Shown here one piece after another: positions 7,808-16,844 of a stretch of DNA of 64,000 nt; positions within the stretch are counted from its first letter, which is position 1; each line of letters opens with the position of its first letter. The notes under the pieces are model-generated. The model saw only the letters and a program-made list of their open reading frames with translations, was not told the DNA's origin and ran no database searches. Where the stretch lies: contig NZ_CALUAA010000001.1 of NCBI RefSeq assembly GCF_943913915.1, positions 124,001 to 188,000 on the forward strand. Direction: 5' to 3'. Source of the stretch: an uncultured Peptoniphilus sp. GTDB taxonomy: Bacteria; Bacillota; Clostridia; Tissierellales; Peptoniphilaceae. Made by a program: the position numbers and the translations under genes.

Positions 7808-9925
7808 ATGGAAAAGTCGTTTACAACATTATTAAACGGTGTACCTTTAACCGTTGAAGTCGGAAAAGTTGCAAAACAGGCTAATGGCGCATGCTGGGTT
7901 AAACAAGGTGACAGTGTCGTGCTTGTAACAGCCACCGCTTCTACAAAAGCGAGAGAGGGAGCCGATTTCCTTCCCCTTAGTTGCGATTACGAGGAAAAAT
8001 ATTATTCCGCAGGGAAAATTCCCGGCGGATTTAACAAGCGTGAAGGTCGGCCCGGTACCAATGCTATTTTAACGAGTCGTCTAATTGACCGCCCCATTCG
8101 CCCTCTCTTTCCCGGAGATTTTCATCACAGTTTACAAGTTACCGCTACTGTTTTAAGTTATGATCCCGATTATCCTACGGATATTTTGGCGATGATAGGC
8201 TCTTCCATCGCCTTATCGATCTCCGATATTCCCTTCCAAGGACCCACGGGATCGGTGCGCATCGGTAGAAAAGACGATCAATTTATATTAAATCCCTCTG
8301 TTAATGATCAAAAAGATTCCGATTTAAACCTTGCCGTTTCAGGCACGAAGGGCGCCATTATGATGGTAGAAGCGGAAGTTAATTTACTAAGCGAAGACGT
8401 TGTTCTCGACGCGATTATGTACGCTCACGACGAAATTAAAAAAATCGTCTCCTTTATCGAAGACATCGTTTCTGAAGTTGGGCGTAAGAAAATGGATTAC
8501 GACAGACTCGAAATTGATGAAGATTACAAGCATAAAATTAATGACATGGTCTATGGAAAAATCGAAGAAGCATTGCGTATTGCCGATAAGACTGAACAAG
8601 GTCATGCTCTCGGCCTCATTAAAGATGAGCTTGTAGCAACTCTGGAGGAAGAGGAAGATTACCGAGACGTACAAGTAAATTCTATCTTTGAATCCATGAC
8701 TCAAGAGATCTTTAAAAAACAAATTCTTCTTGAGGGAGTTCGCAGTGACGGAAGAGATTTTACAGAAATTCGTCCTCTGTCTTCTGAAGTCGGTCTATTG
8801 CCGAGAGCTCACGGCAGCGCTTTATTTACTCGCGGCCAAACCCAAGCCCTTACATCTGTAACTCTCGCCGCGTTGACGGAAGGACAAATCATCGACGGTC
8901 TCGATCCGGAGTACACGAAGCGTTACGTACATCACTACAATTTCCCCTCTTATTCAGTAGGGGAGACCCGCCCGCCGAGAAGTCCCGGTCGTAGGGAAAT
9001 CGGACACGGCAATCTCGCTGAACGCGCCCTTATTCCCGTCCTTCCTACGGAAGAAGAGTTCCCGTACTATATTCGCGTCGTTAATGAAATTTTGGAATCC
9101 AACGGTTCCTCGTCTCAAGCGAGCATCTGCGGTTCCACATTAGCATTGATGGATGCAGGTGTTCCCATTCATGCACCGGTAGCAGGCATTGCCATGGGCT
9201 TAATCGACAATGGGGAAGATCCTGTCATTTTAACTGACATTCAGGGTTTAGAAGACCACTACGGTGATATGGACTTTAAAGTTGCCGGTACAAGAGAAGG
9301 CATTACCGCCCTTCAAATGGATATAAAGATCGACGGTGTTTCGAGAAATATTCTAATGCGCGCTCTTGCTCAAGCGAAGGAGGCCCGCATCGAGCTCTTG
9401 GATCATATTCACGGTACCATTGCCGAGCCTCGCGACGATCTGTCACCCTATGCACCGCGCATCACAGGTCTTATGATCGATCCCGAAAAAATCGGCGAAG
9501 TTATCGGCAGTGGCGGAAAGGTTATTCATAAAATTACAGAAGAAACCGGCGCTCAAATTGAAATTGAAGATGACGGTCGCGTTTCTATTATTGCCAGTGA
9601 CGACGGTGCATTGGCGGCTAAAAAGATTATTCAAGATATTGTACACGAAATTGAAGTAGGTGAAATTTTCGAAGGTACCGTTACAAAAATCGTGGATTTC
9701 GGTGCTTTTGTAGAAATCTTATGGCAAAAAGAAGGGCTGCTTCACATTTCCAATATTGACCACAAGCGCATCAGCCAAGTTTCCGATGTGTTAAGTGTCG
9801 GCGATAAGGTAAAGGTGAAAGTGATTAATCTCGAACGCGGAAAAATCGGCCTCTCTAGAAAAGCACTCCTTCCTAAACCGGAGTACAAAGAAAAAGAGTC
9901 AAAGCCTCAAGACAATAGAAAATAA
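7808..9925 (+). CDS. pnp: Polyribonucleotide nucleotidyltransferase (PNPase)
   Basis: PNPase is the phosphorolytic 3'-5' exoribonuclease of mRNA turnover. The 705-aa protein has two RNase PH domains (about 10-230 and 310-550), the second carrying FTRGQTQAL, SNGSSSQASICGSTLALMDAG and TDIQGLEDHYGDMDFKVAGT. A KH domain follows at about 555-610 (IGSGGKVIHKITEETGAQI), then an S1 domain at about 615-690 (GTVTKIVDFGAFVEIL), then a short charged tail. The start follows AAGGAAAGAG. Confidence 0.97.
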   Translation: MEKSFTTLLNGVPLTVEVGKVAKQANGACWVKQGDSVVLVTATASTKAREGADFLPLSCDYEEKYYSAGKIPGGFNKREGRPGTNAILTSRLIDRPIRPLFPGDFHHSLQVTATVLSYDPDYPTDILAMIGSSIALSISDIPFQGPTGSVRIGRKDDQFILNPSVNDQKDSDLNLAVSGTKGAIMMVEAEVNLLSEDVVLDAIMYAHDEIKKIVSFIEDIVSEVGRKKMDYDRLEIDEDYKHKINDMVYGKIEEALRIADKTEQGHALGLIKDELVATLEEEEDYRDVQVNSIFESMTQEIFKKQILLEGVRSDGRDFTEIRPLSSEVGLLPRAHGSALFTRGQTQALTSVTLAALTEGQIIDGLDPEYTKRYVHHYNFPSYSVGETRPPRSPGRREIGHGNLAERALIPVLPTEEEFPYYIRVVNEILESNGSSSQASICGSTLALMDAGVPIHAPVAGIAMGLIDNGEDPVILTDIQGLEDHYGDMDFKVAGTREGITALQMDIKIDGVSRNILMRALAQAKEARIELLDHIHGTIAEPRDDLSPYAPRITGLMIDPEKIGEVIGSGGKVIHKITEETGAQIEIEDDGRVSIIASDDGALAAKKIIQDIVHEIEVGEIFEGTVTKIVDFGAFVEILWQKEGLLHISNIDHKRISQVSDVLSVGDKVKVKVINLERGKIGLSRKALLPKPEYKEKESKPQDNRK

Positions 9926-9934
9926 AAGTTTAAA

Positions 9935-9953
9935 AACCGCTTCGGCGGTTTTT
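9935..9953 (+). terminator. Intrinsic terminator after pnp (UUCG tetraloop)
   Basis: AACCGC (9935-9940), the stable tetraloop TTCG, and GCGGTT (9945-9950) form a compact stem followed by a T-run. dut starts at 9969, so dut is expressed by read-through or a promoter I cannot see. Confidence 0.85.
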
Positions 9954-9968
9954 TCATATGGAGGAATA

Positions 9969-10412
9969 ATGAAAGTAAAAGTTTTTAATCAATCCAATCA
10001 TCCCCTTCCCGCCTATAAAACCGACGGCGCATGCGGTATGGATCTTCAAGCGAGTCTCAAAGAACCTATGACGCTTGCACCTCTAGATCGTGTCATGGTG
10101 CCCACAGGTTTGTTCTTTGAAATTCCAAAGGGGGTAGAAGGGCAAGTGCGCGCAAGAAGCGGCCTCTCTCTAAAAAAGGGACTCACTACAGTGAACGGTA
10201 TCGGAACGATCGACAGCGATTACCGCGGAGAGCTGAATGTATTATTGATTAATCTCTCCAAAGAAGACGTCACAATAGAAGACGGAGATCGTATCGCGCA
10301 GATCGTCTTTACACGCTATGAAACCTGTCAGTGGGAAGAAGTTAAAAAGCCTGAAGACCTTTCAAAAACTGTTCGCGGCGATGGAGGATTTGGCCATACA
10401 GGTGTGCGTTAA
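9969..10412 (+). CDS. dut: dUTP diphosphatase (trimeric dUTPase)
   Basis: The enzyme hydrolyses dUTP to dUMP, keeping uracil out of DNA and feeding thymidylate synthesis. All five motifs of the trimeric family are visible in 147 aa: DGACGMDLQA, ARSGLSLKKG, GTIDSDYRGEL, DGDRIAQIVF and the C-terminal RGDGGFGHTG. The start follows GGAGGAATA. It lies between pnp and ftsK. Confidence 0.96.
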   Translation: MKVKVFNQSNHPLPAYKTDGACGMDLQASLKEPMTLAPLDRVMVPTGLFFEIPKGVEGQVRARSGLSLKKGLTTVNGIGTIDSDYRGELNVLLINLSKEDVTIEDGDRIAQIVFTRYETCQWEEVKKPEDLSKTVRGDGGFGHTGVR

Positions 10413-10434
10413 CTCTTTCAGAATGAAGGGATTA

Positions 10435-10443
10435 TGGTATAAT
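10435..10443 (+). promoter_or_regulatory. Extended -10 promoter upstream of ftsK
   Basis: A perfect TATAAT (10438-10443) is preceded by TGG (10435-10437), giving an extended -10. The -35 region (CTTTCA near 10415-10420, spacer 17) is weak. It sits in the dut-ftsK gap and probably drives ftsK-rimO-pgsA-cinA-recA and the downstream cassette. Confidence 0.65.
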
Positions 10444-10478
10444 AGAGGCGAACATATATTTGATTAAAGGAGATTAAT

Positions 10479-12713
10479 TTGCCTAGGAAAAGAAAAGCAA
10501 AGAAGAACAAGAAACGTAGCGGAGATGAACAGCGGCCTTATTTAGTCGGCGGTTTCCTACTAATTTTAGCCGTTTTATCTCTTATCAGTTTATATAGCGA
10601 CCAAATGGGCCTTTTTGGTGAATGGACAAGCAGCATCATCTACTTCCTGTTCGGCTCCGTGGCGCCTCTTTTTTGTGCCTTACTTTTTATCATCGGTCTA
10701 TGCTTTATTACCGACCGGACATTGAATCTGAAATTAAAGTTTCTGATCCTATCCGTTATATTGTTTTTGAGCAGTATGCTTTTTGTTTATGATCCTAATC
10801 GCGAGCCCTTGGTGTGGAGTGAAAGGGTAGAAAACTTCCATCATCTTCCTGTCGACGGAGGGCTTATAGGGGATCAGTTTGCGCGCCTTCTCGTCGGCTT
10901 TTTAGGTATGGTGGGAAGTCGAATTTTACTTACCTTTATGGTTCTCTTCATTCTCTACAGAATGCTGACAGAGAAGCAAAAGGAAAAAATAGGGGAGAGT
11001 CTTAAGAATAAATTCAACAGCTCACGTTCCGCCTTCAAAGAAGCTAAGAAAAAGCGCTCCGAAAACCATAGGGAAAAAGTACCAAAGAGTCGAAAATCCG
11101 AAAAAAAAGAACCTGTTGTTTCAGGTATGGATGCATTTAAAGACGAACCTAAGCCAAAAGAATCTGAGATTGAAATTCGAAACTATATTTCTGAAAAAAC
11201 GGATAAGCCGAAACGTGCCGAACCTTTAAATGATGCCGAAAAAGAATCTTTTTCCAAAACGATTCAAACCGACAGCGCCGGAATAGTTTATGATTATCCT
11301 CCTATTTCACTCCTTCATCCTGCAGAAGAAAAACGCAGTGGAGACCACAAAGATATTCGTAAAAATGCAGATATTATCGAAGAAGTGATGGATAATTTTA
11401 ATGTAGACTGTCATGTCACTGCCATTAACCGCGGTCCCTCCATTACATCTTACGAACTTGAGCCGGCGCCGGGTGTTAAAATCAGCAGAATTGTATCGTT
11501 ACATGATAATTTGAGTTTATCTTTAGCAAGCTCTGACATTCGAATCGAAGCACCTATTCCCGGTAAAAGCGCAATCGGCATTGAAGTACCCAATACGGAA
11601 AAAGACAGCGTCGGTTTACGAGAAATTATCGAAAGCAAAGCTTTTAAGCAATTAGACTCCGCTGTGCCTTTATCCCTCGGAAAGGATGTAAGCGGTGAAA
11701 CGATCATTTCATCTATCGATAAAATGCCTCACCTGTTAATTGCAGGTGCTACAGGATCGGGTAAATCCGTGTGTATCAACTCAATATTAATGGGTATTTT
11801 ATATAAAGCGCCACCGGAAGAAGTAAGGCTTATTTTAATTGACCCCAAAGTTGTAGAACTCGGGATTTATAACGGCATTCCCCATCTTTTAATTCCCGTT
11901 GTCACCGACGCCAAAAAAGCCGCCTTTGCATTGGCATGGGCAGTCGAAGAAATGGAAAAGCGCTATAAAGCATTTGCAGAAACCGGTGTTCGTGATATTT
12001 CAGGCTATAACGAAAAGATAAAAGCGGAAGACGGAGAAAAAATGCCGAAGATCGTCATCGTCGTTGACGAGTTGAGCGATCTTATGATGGTAGCTGCCAA
12101 GGAAGTGGAAGATTATATTACGCGACTCGCCCAAATGGCGCGAGCAGCAGGTATTCACTTAATTCTTGCAACTCAACGCCCTTCCGTGGATGTTATCACG
12201 GGTACTATCAAGGCAAATATTCCCTCGCGAATTGCTTTCTCCGTTTCTTCTTCCATCGATTCCCGTACGATTCTCGATATGTCAGGTGCAGAGCGACTTC
12301 TTGGTAAGGGCGATATGTTGTTTTATCCGAGCAGTTATTCGAAACCGAAGCGCGTTCAGGGCGCCTTCGTCTCCGATAAAGAGGTAGAACAGGTGTTGAA
12401 CTTTATAAAATCCAACACAGACGAAGCTGAATATGATGAAGAAGCTATGGATACATTGGAGAAGAAAGTTACAAAAGCGGTTTCAGACGAAGATCCTCTG
12501 CTTTACGATGCCATCGACATTGTCCTCAATCAGGAACAGGCTTCTATTTCATTTTTACAACGTAAGCTGAAAGTAGGATATGCCCGCGCGGCAAGAATCG
12601 TCGATCAAATTGAAGAAATGGGGATTATCGGTCCTCACGAAGGTTCAAAACCCAGAAAACTGCTCATGACAAAAGAACAAATTGAAGCTATGAAAGATCA
12701 GGAGAATATATGA
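10479..12713 (+). CDS. ftsK: DNA translocase FtsK/SpoIIIE
   Basis: This is a septum-located ATP-driven DNA pump that clears chromosome ends during division. The 744-aa chain starts with a basic tail and about four membrane segments (about 20-165), then a charged linker (165-270). The RecA-like motor has Walker A GATGSGKS near residue 423, LIDPKVVELGIYNGIPHL and a Walker B-type IVIVVDELSDLMM. A C-terminal winged-helix gamma domain follows (about 670-735, KLKVGYARAARIVDQIEEMGIIG). The start is TTG at 10479 with AAAGGAGA at 10466-10473. Its stop overlaps the rimO ATG. Confidence 0.95.
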   Translation: MPRKRKAKKNKKRSGDEQRPYLVGGFLLILAVLSLISLYSDQMGLFGEWTSSIIYFLFGSVAPLFCALLFIIGLCFITDRTLNLKLKFLILSVILFLSSMLFVYDPNREPLVWSERVENFHHLPVDGGLIGDQFARLLVGFLGMVGSRILLTFMVLFILYRMLTEKQKEKIGESLKNKFNSSRSAFKEAKKKRSENHREKVPKSRKSEKKEPVVSGMDAFKDEPKPKESEIEIRNYISEKTDKPKRAEPLNDAEKESFSKTIQTDSAGIVYDYPPISLLHPAEEKRSGDHKDIRKNADIIEEVMDNFNVDCHVTAINRGPSITSYELEPAPGVKISRIVSLHDNLSLSLASSDIRIEAPIPGKSAIGIEVPNTEKDSVGLREIIESKAFKQLDSAVPLSLGKDVSGETIISSIDKMPHLLIAGATGSGKSVCINSILMGILYKAPPEEVRLILIDPKVVELGIYNGIPHLLIPVVTDAKKAAFALAWAVEEMEKRYKAFAETGVRDISGYNEKIKAEDGEKMPKIVIVVDELSDLMMVAAKEVEDYITRLAQMARAAGIHLILATQRPSVDVITGTIKANIPSRIAFSVSSSIDSRTILDMSGAERLLGKGDMLFYPSSYSKPKRVQGAFVSDKEVEQVLNFIKSNTDEAEYDEEAMDTLEKKVTKAVSDEDPLLYDAIDIVLNQEQASISFLQRKLKVGYARAARIVDQIEEMGIIGPHEGSKPRKLLMTKEQIEAMKDQENI

Positions 12714-14035
12714 AGCAAGTGTCCATCGTTACATTAGGTTGTTCTAAAAACGACGTCGATTCCGGCCAAATGCGAGGTGTTTTAGATGAAAAAAAATACC
12801 GTTTCACCAATTCCGTAACGGATGCGGAGGTTATCGTCGTCAATACCTGCGGATTTATTGATGCGGCGAAAGAAGAATCTATCGATACTATTTTAGACTT
12901 AGCTCGTTTAAAGACAGAAGGAAAGCTTGAGACCCTTCTTCTCGCAGGGTGCCTAGCGCAGCGTTACCCGGAGGAGCTTTTAGAATCTATTCCGGAAGCC
13001 GACGGAATCATAGGCCCCGGTCATATACGTTCCATCAACGAGGCCATTGAAGATGCCTATCGTGATGAAAAACCGGTCTACACCGAATCCATCGATACCG
13101 ATTACATTGAGGATTTTAAACGTGACGAAGTCTCGGTGACAGAATATGTAAAAATTTCCGAAGGCTGTAACAACCGATGTACCTATTGTATTATTCCTTA
13201 TCTGAAGGGAAACAATGTAAGCCGACCTATAGAAGCGATCATCGAGGAAATTAAAAGCCTTGTGTCTCGCGGTACGCGGGAAGTTATTCTTATCGCACAA
13301 AATACAACAGATTACGGTATCGATCTTTACGGTCGCTACGCCCTTATAGATCTGTTAAAGTCCTTGAGAGACATCGAGGATTTGAAATGGGTGAGGATCC
13401 TATACGCCTACCCCGATCACTTTGACGATGCTTTAATCGATGAGATGCGGGACAATCCCAAAATCTTACCTTATATCGACATCCCCATTCAGCACGCATC
13501 GGATAAGGTGTTGCGCGCTATGAATCGAAAGACCGATCGTAAGGCTATTGAACATTTAATAAAACGTTTGAGAAGCGAAATCCCCCATATGGCCATTCGT
13601 TCCACATTCTTGTTAGGTTTTCCGGGGGAGACAGATGAGGATTTTAAAAAAGTTATGGACTTCATTGAAAAAACACCAATTGATCGTGCCGGCGCCTTTT
13701 CATATTCGAGAGAAGAGGGTACCCCTGCAGCGAAAATGAACGATCAGGTTCCCGAAGAGATTAAGACGGAACGCGTGGAAAGTTTTATGGCTGCCCAAAT
13801 GATATCATCTGAAAAACTTATGGAAAACCATGTTGGTAGAATTTTAGAAGTTCTTATTACGGAAGCATCGGATGAGGGTTATATCGGAAGATCTTATTTA
13901 GACTCCCCGGATATCGACGGAATCGTCACGGTTCAGTCTGATACCGAACTGGAACCGGGAGAATTTGTTCGTGTGGAAATTACAGAGGCGACAGCCTACG
14001 ATTTAGGAGGCGTTTACATTGAACATAGCAAATAA
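12710..14035 (+). CDS. rimO: Ribosomal protein S12 methylthiotransferase RimO
   Basis: RimO is a radical-SAM enzyme with two iron-sulfur clusters that methylthiolates an aspartate of ribosomal protein S12. The N-terminal MTTase domain supplies three cysteines (TLGCSKNDVDSGQ, VNTCGFIDAAKEES, LLAGCLAQRYP). The radical-SAM CxxxCxxC motif is CNNRCTYC near residue 152, and a TRAM domain forms the last ~65 residues. It resembles MiaB (31170-32546 here) but the GCSKNxVDS signature marks RimO. ATG overlaps the ftsK stop, and the 3' end overlaps pgsA by 17 nt. Confidence 0.94.
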   Translation: MKQVSIVTLGCSKNDVDSGQMRGVLDEKKYRFTNSVTDAEVIVVNTCGFIDAAKEESIDTILDLARLKTEGKLETLLLAGCLAQRYPEELLESIPEADGIIGPGHIRSINEAIEDAYRDEKPVYTESIDTDYIEDFKRDEVSVTEYVKISEGCNNRCTYCIIPYLKGNNVSRPIEAIIEEIKSLVSRGTREVILIAQNTTDYGIDLYGRYALIDLLKSLRDIEDLKWVRILYAYPDHFDDALIDEMRDNPKILPYIDIPIQHASDKVLRAMNRKTDRKAIEHLIKRLRSEIPHMAIRSTFLLGFPGETDEDFKKVMDFIEKTPIDRAGAFSYSREEGTPAAKMNDQVPEEIKTERVESFMAAQMISSEKLMENHVGRILEVLITEASDEGYIGRSYLDSPDIDGIVTVQSDTELEPGEFVRVEITEATAYDLGGVYIEHSK

Positions 14036-14552
14036 ACTGACGATTTTGCGACTCGCACTCGTACCTGTTTTTGTAATCCTCATATTGGTCGGTTCGCGTT
14101 CTGCTGCTATTTTAGGTGCTATCGTCTTTACAATCGCTTCTTTTACGGATTTTCTGGACGGACATTTGGCGCGCAAGTATAATCTCGTGACAACCTTCGG
14201 CAAATTTTTAGATCCTCTGGCTGATAAAGTCCTTACGATTTCAGGTTTTATTATTTTGGTCGAACAAGGTATTATCCCTGCATGGGGCGTTATTATTATT
14301 GTGGCGAGAGAGCTTGCCATTACAGGATTTCGTATTATTGCGGCGTCTGAGAGTATTACCATTGCAGCTAGTCCCTTCGGTAAACTGAAGACCATTACGC
14401 AACTGGCATCCTTGATCGCTTTATTATTTTCTCCGCCAATCCCTCAGGGAATCGGGGTCTTCATCTTTTATATCGCCGTCATCTTAACAGTACTGAGCGG
14501 TATTGATTATTTCGTAAAAAACAAATCTGTCCTTGACTTAGAAAATATGTAG
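14019..14552 (+). CDS. pgsA: CDP-diacylglycerol--glycerol-3-phosphate 3-phosphatidyltransferase
   Basis: This membrane enzyme makes phosphatidylglycerol phosphate from CDP-diacylglycerol and glycerol-3-phosphate. The 177-aa protein has the CDP-alcohol phosphotransferase signature DG-x2-AR-x8-G-x3-D-x3-D, here DGHLARKYNLVTTFGKFLD plus PLADK, and about five or six hydrophobic segments. The start is TTG at 14019, preceded by AGGAGGC, inside the end of rimO. The order rimO-pgsA-cinA-recA is common in Bacillota. Confidence 0.94.
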   Translation: MNIANKLTILRLALVPVFVILILVGSRSAAILGAIVFTIASFTDFLDGHLARKYNLVTTFGKFLDPLADKVLTISGFIILVEQGIIPAWGVIIIVARELAITGFRIIAASESITIAASPFGKLKTITQLASLIALLFSPPIPQGIGVFIFYIAVILTVLSGIDYFVKNKSVLDLENM

Positions 14553-14560
14553 GAGTTTTT

Positions 14561-15817
14561 ATGATTTCTGAAATCATCACAATCGGCACTGAAATCCTTA
14601 TTGGTTCCATCACAAACACAAACGGTCCTTATCTTTCCCGTAAACTTACAGATGTAGGCTACGAGGTACGCTATCATGAATCGGTTCGCGACAAATATAC
14701 CGACATTCGAGATGCTATTGAACTGGCCATGAAAAGAAGTGACGTTATCTTTTTATGCGGTGGATTAGGGCCTACACAAGATGACATGACGAAACAGGCT
14801 TTGGCCCATGCACTCGGATTGGATCTTGTATTTGATGAAGAAGCATGGAACCACATCGTAAATGTGTCCATGAGTTTTTCAAAAAATATTACGGAAAACA
14901 ATAAACGACAAGCTGAATTTCCGAAAGGCGCTATTATAATCGATAATCCTAAGGGGACGGCACCCGGCTGCCTTTTAAATTATGAAGGCAAGCAATTCTT
15001 CCTTATGCCCGGGCCGCCGAGAGAATTTGAGCCCATGACCGATGATATCGTGGAAAATTATTTAGAAAAAGTAGCCGGTGAAAACTTCGTCACAAGTCTA
15101 CGCCTCGTTAATATCGGCGAATCTCTATGTGAATCTGTATTTAGAAAAGAAAATATTGAAACAGAGAATGTAGAGATCAATACCTTCGCCAAGACCGGAG
15201 AAGTGGAGATTAAAATTATCGCCCATGCAGAAAATCCGGAAGATGTTAAGAGAATAGGGGAGGAGCACGCCCACGCCGTAGATCGGGTAAAAGAGCTCTT
15301 TAAAGATCATCTATACGGAAATGGAGAAAGGGATTCCTTTGAAACTTTAGTCGACCTTTTACGAGAAAATGACATGACGATCAGTTTTGCCGAATCGATT
15401 ACAGGCGGAACGCTTGCAACGATGATAACAGGCGTCTCCGGTGCCAGTGATGTTTTAAGGGAAAGCTACATTACCTATAGCAACAAAGCTAAAGAAAAGC
15501 TGTTAAATGTTAAACCTGACACTATCGAGGCGCATAGCGTAGTGTCGAAAGAAGTCGCAAGAGAAATGAGCGATGGGCTCTATGCTAATACAAGATCCAC
15601 ATATTCGGTCGCCACGACAGGGGAGGCCGGCCCCAATCCGTCTACAGATCACGAGGTGGGAACCGTCTTTTATTCTATTAGAAAAAACGGAGAAGAAATC
15701 TTAGGCGGCAAACAACTGTTTAAAGGGGATCGCAAGATTATTCAGTATAGAAGCTCTAAGTTTATTTTAGCTTCCATCTTATTACATGAGTTAGGAGAGA
15801 ATAATGGACGAAAGTAA
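14561..15817 (+). CDS. cinA: CinA family protein (competence/damage-inducible; nicotinamide-nucleotide amidase type)
   Basis: The 418-aa protein has two parts. The N-terminal molybdopterin-binding-like domain shows GTEILIGSITNTNGPYLS and CGGLGPTQDDMTKQALA. The C-terminal CinA domain (about 265-415) shows SFAESITGGTLATMITGVSGASDVLRES split by normal family spacing, and VATTGEAGPNPS. Family members recycle pyridine nucleotides (NMN deamidation) and are linked to competence. It overlaps recA by 14 nt, so the two are co-expressed. Confidence 0.93.
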   Translation: MISEIITIGTEILIGSITNTNGPYLSRKLTDVGYEVRYHESVRDKYTDIRDAIELAMKRSDVIFLCGGLGPTQDDMTKQALAHALGLDLVFDEEAWNHIVNVSMSFSKNITENNKRQAEFPKGAIIIDNPKGTAPGCLLNYEGKQFFLMPGPPREFEPMTDDIVENYLEKVAGENFVTSLRLVNIGESLCESVFRKENIETENVEINTFAKTGEVEIKIIAHAENPEDVKRIGEEHAHAVDRVKELFKDHLYGNGERDSFETLVDLLRENDMTISFAESITGGTLATMITGVSGASDVLRESYITYSNKAKEKLLNVKPDTIEAHSVVSKEVAREMSDGLYANTRSTYSVATTGEAGPNPSTDHEVGTVFYSIRKNGEEILGGKQLFKGDRKIIQYRSSKFILASILLHELGENNGRK

Positions 15818-16841
15818 AAGAAAAGCGTTAGACGACGCTATCGCGAAAATCGAGAAAGAATACGGTAAGGGCGCTATTATGCGTCTCGGAGAAAATGCCA
15901 ATTTAAATTTAGAATCCATTCCCACCGGCTCTTTAAGTCTGGATATCGCTTTAGGAATAGGAGGTATTCCTCGCGGCAGAATTTTAGAAATCTACGGTCC
16001 CGAGTCTTCCGGGAAGACGACTTTGGCTTTACACATGATCGCCGAAGCACAAAAACTCGGGGGAACGGCTGCTTTTATCGACGCTGAACACGCTCTGGAT
16101 CCCACCTATAGTAAAAACCTCGGGGTGGATATCGAAAACCTGATTATTTCTCAACCGGATACCGGAGAACAGGCATTGGAGATCACAGAGGGTTTAGTGC
16201 GCAGTAATGCAGTCGATTTAATTGTCGTCGATTCCGTAGCCGCTCTTGTTCCGAAAGCGGAGATCGAAGGAGAAATGGGAGACAGCCATATGGGACTCCA
16301 AGCTCGTCTTATGAGTCAAGGCTTAAGGAAGTTGACTGGAGCCATCAGTAAATCCAAGGCATCTGTTATCTTTATCAACCAACTTCGCGAAAAAATCGGC
16401 GTCATGTTCGGCAATCCTGAAACCACTACCGGCGGTCGTGCTCTTAAATTCTTTACTTCTGTACGTATGGACATACGTCGCATCGACAGCATTAAAAAAG
16501 GTGACGACATTATCGGCAATCGCGTCCGCGTAAAAGTTGTAAAGAATAAAGTGGCGCCTCCCTTTAAAAAAGCTGAGTTCGATATTATGTACGGCACCGG
16601 TATTTCTAAAGTGGGAAGTACATTGGACGCAGCTGTAGAGGCGGGTATCGTAGAAAAAGCAGGATCCTGGTTCAGTTATGGCGATGCAAAGCTCGGACAA
16701 GGTCGAGAAAATTCCAAGAATTTCCTACTCGAAAATCCTGATCTGTTAGAAGAGATCGATCATAAAGTTCGTCAACATTACCATATGATTAAAGGCGATG
16801 AAGTAGCGGAGGAAGAAAATCAAACACCTGAGGAGGAATAG
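15804..16841 (+). CDS. recA: Recombinase RecA
   Basis: RecA forms filaments on single-stranded DNA, drives strand exchange and activates LexA self-cleavage. The 345-aa chain is full length, with Walker A GPESSGKTT near residue 67, VDSVAALVPKAEIEGEMGD, and FINQLREKIGVMFGNPETTTGGRALKF (L2 region) in unbroken order. No LexA-like box is visible immediately upstream; it is embedded behind cinA. It is followed after 3 nt by the Mre11-like gene. Confidence 0.98.
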   Translation: MDESKRKALDDAIAKIEKEYGKGAIMRLGENANLNLESIPTGSLSLDIALGIGGIPRGRILEIYGPESSGKTTLALHMIAEAQKLGGTAAFIDAEHALDPTYSKNLGVDIENLIISQPDTGEQALEITEGLVRSNAVDLIVVDSVAALVPKAEIEGEMGDSHMGLQARLMSQGLRKLTGAISKSKASVIFINQLREKIGVMFGNPETTTGGRALKFFTSVRMDIRRIDSIKKGDDIIGNRVRVKVVKNKVAPPFKKAEFDIMYGTGISKVGSTLDAAVEAGIVEKAGSWFSYGDAKLGQGRENSKNFLLENPDLLEEIDHKVRQHYHMIKGDEVAEEENQTPEEE

Positions 16842-16844
16842 TCC

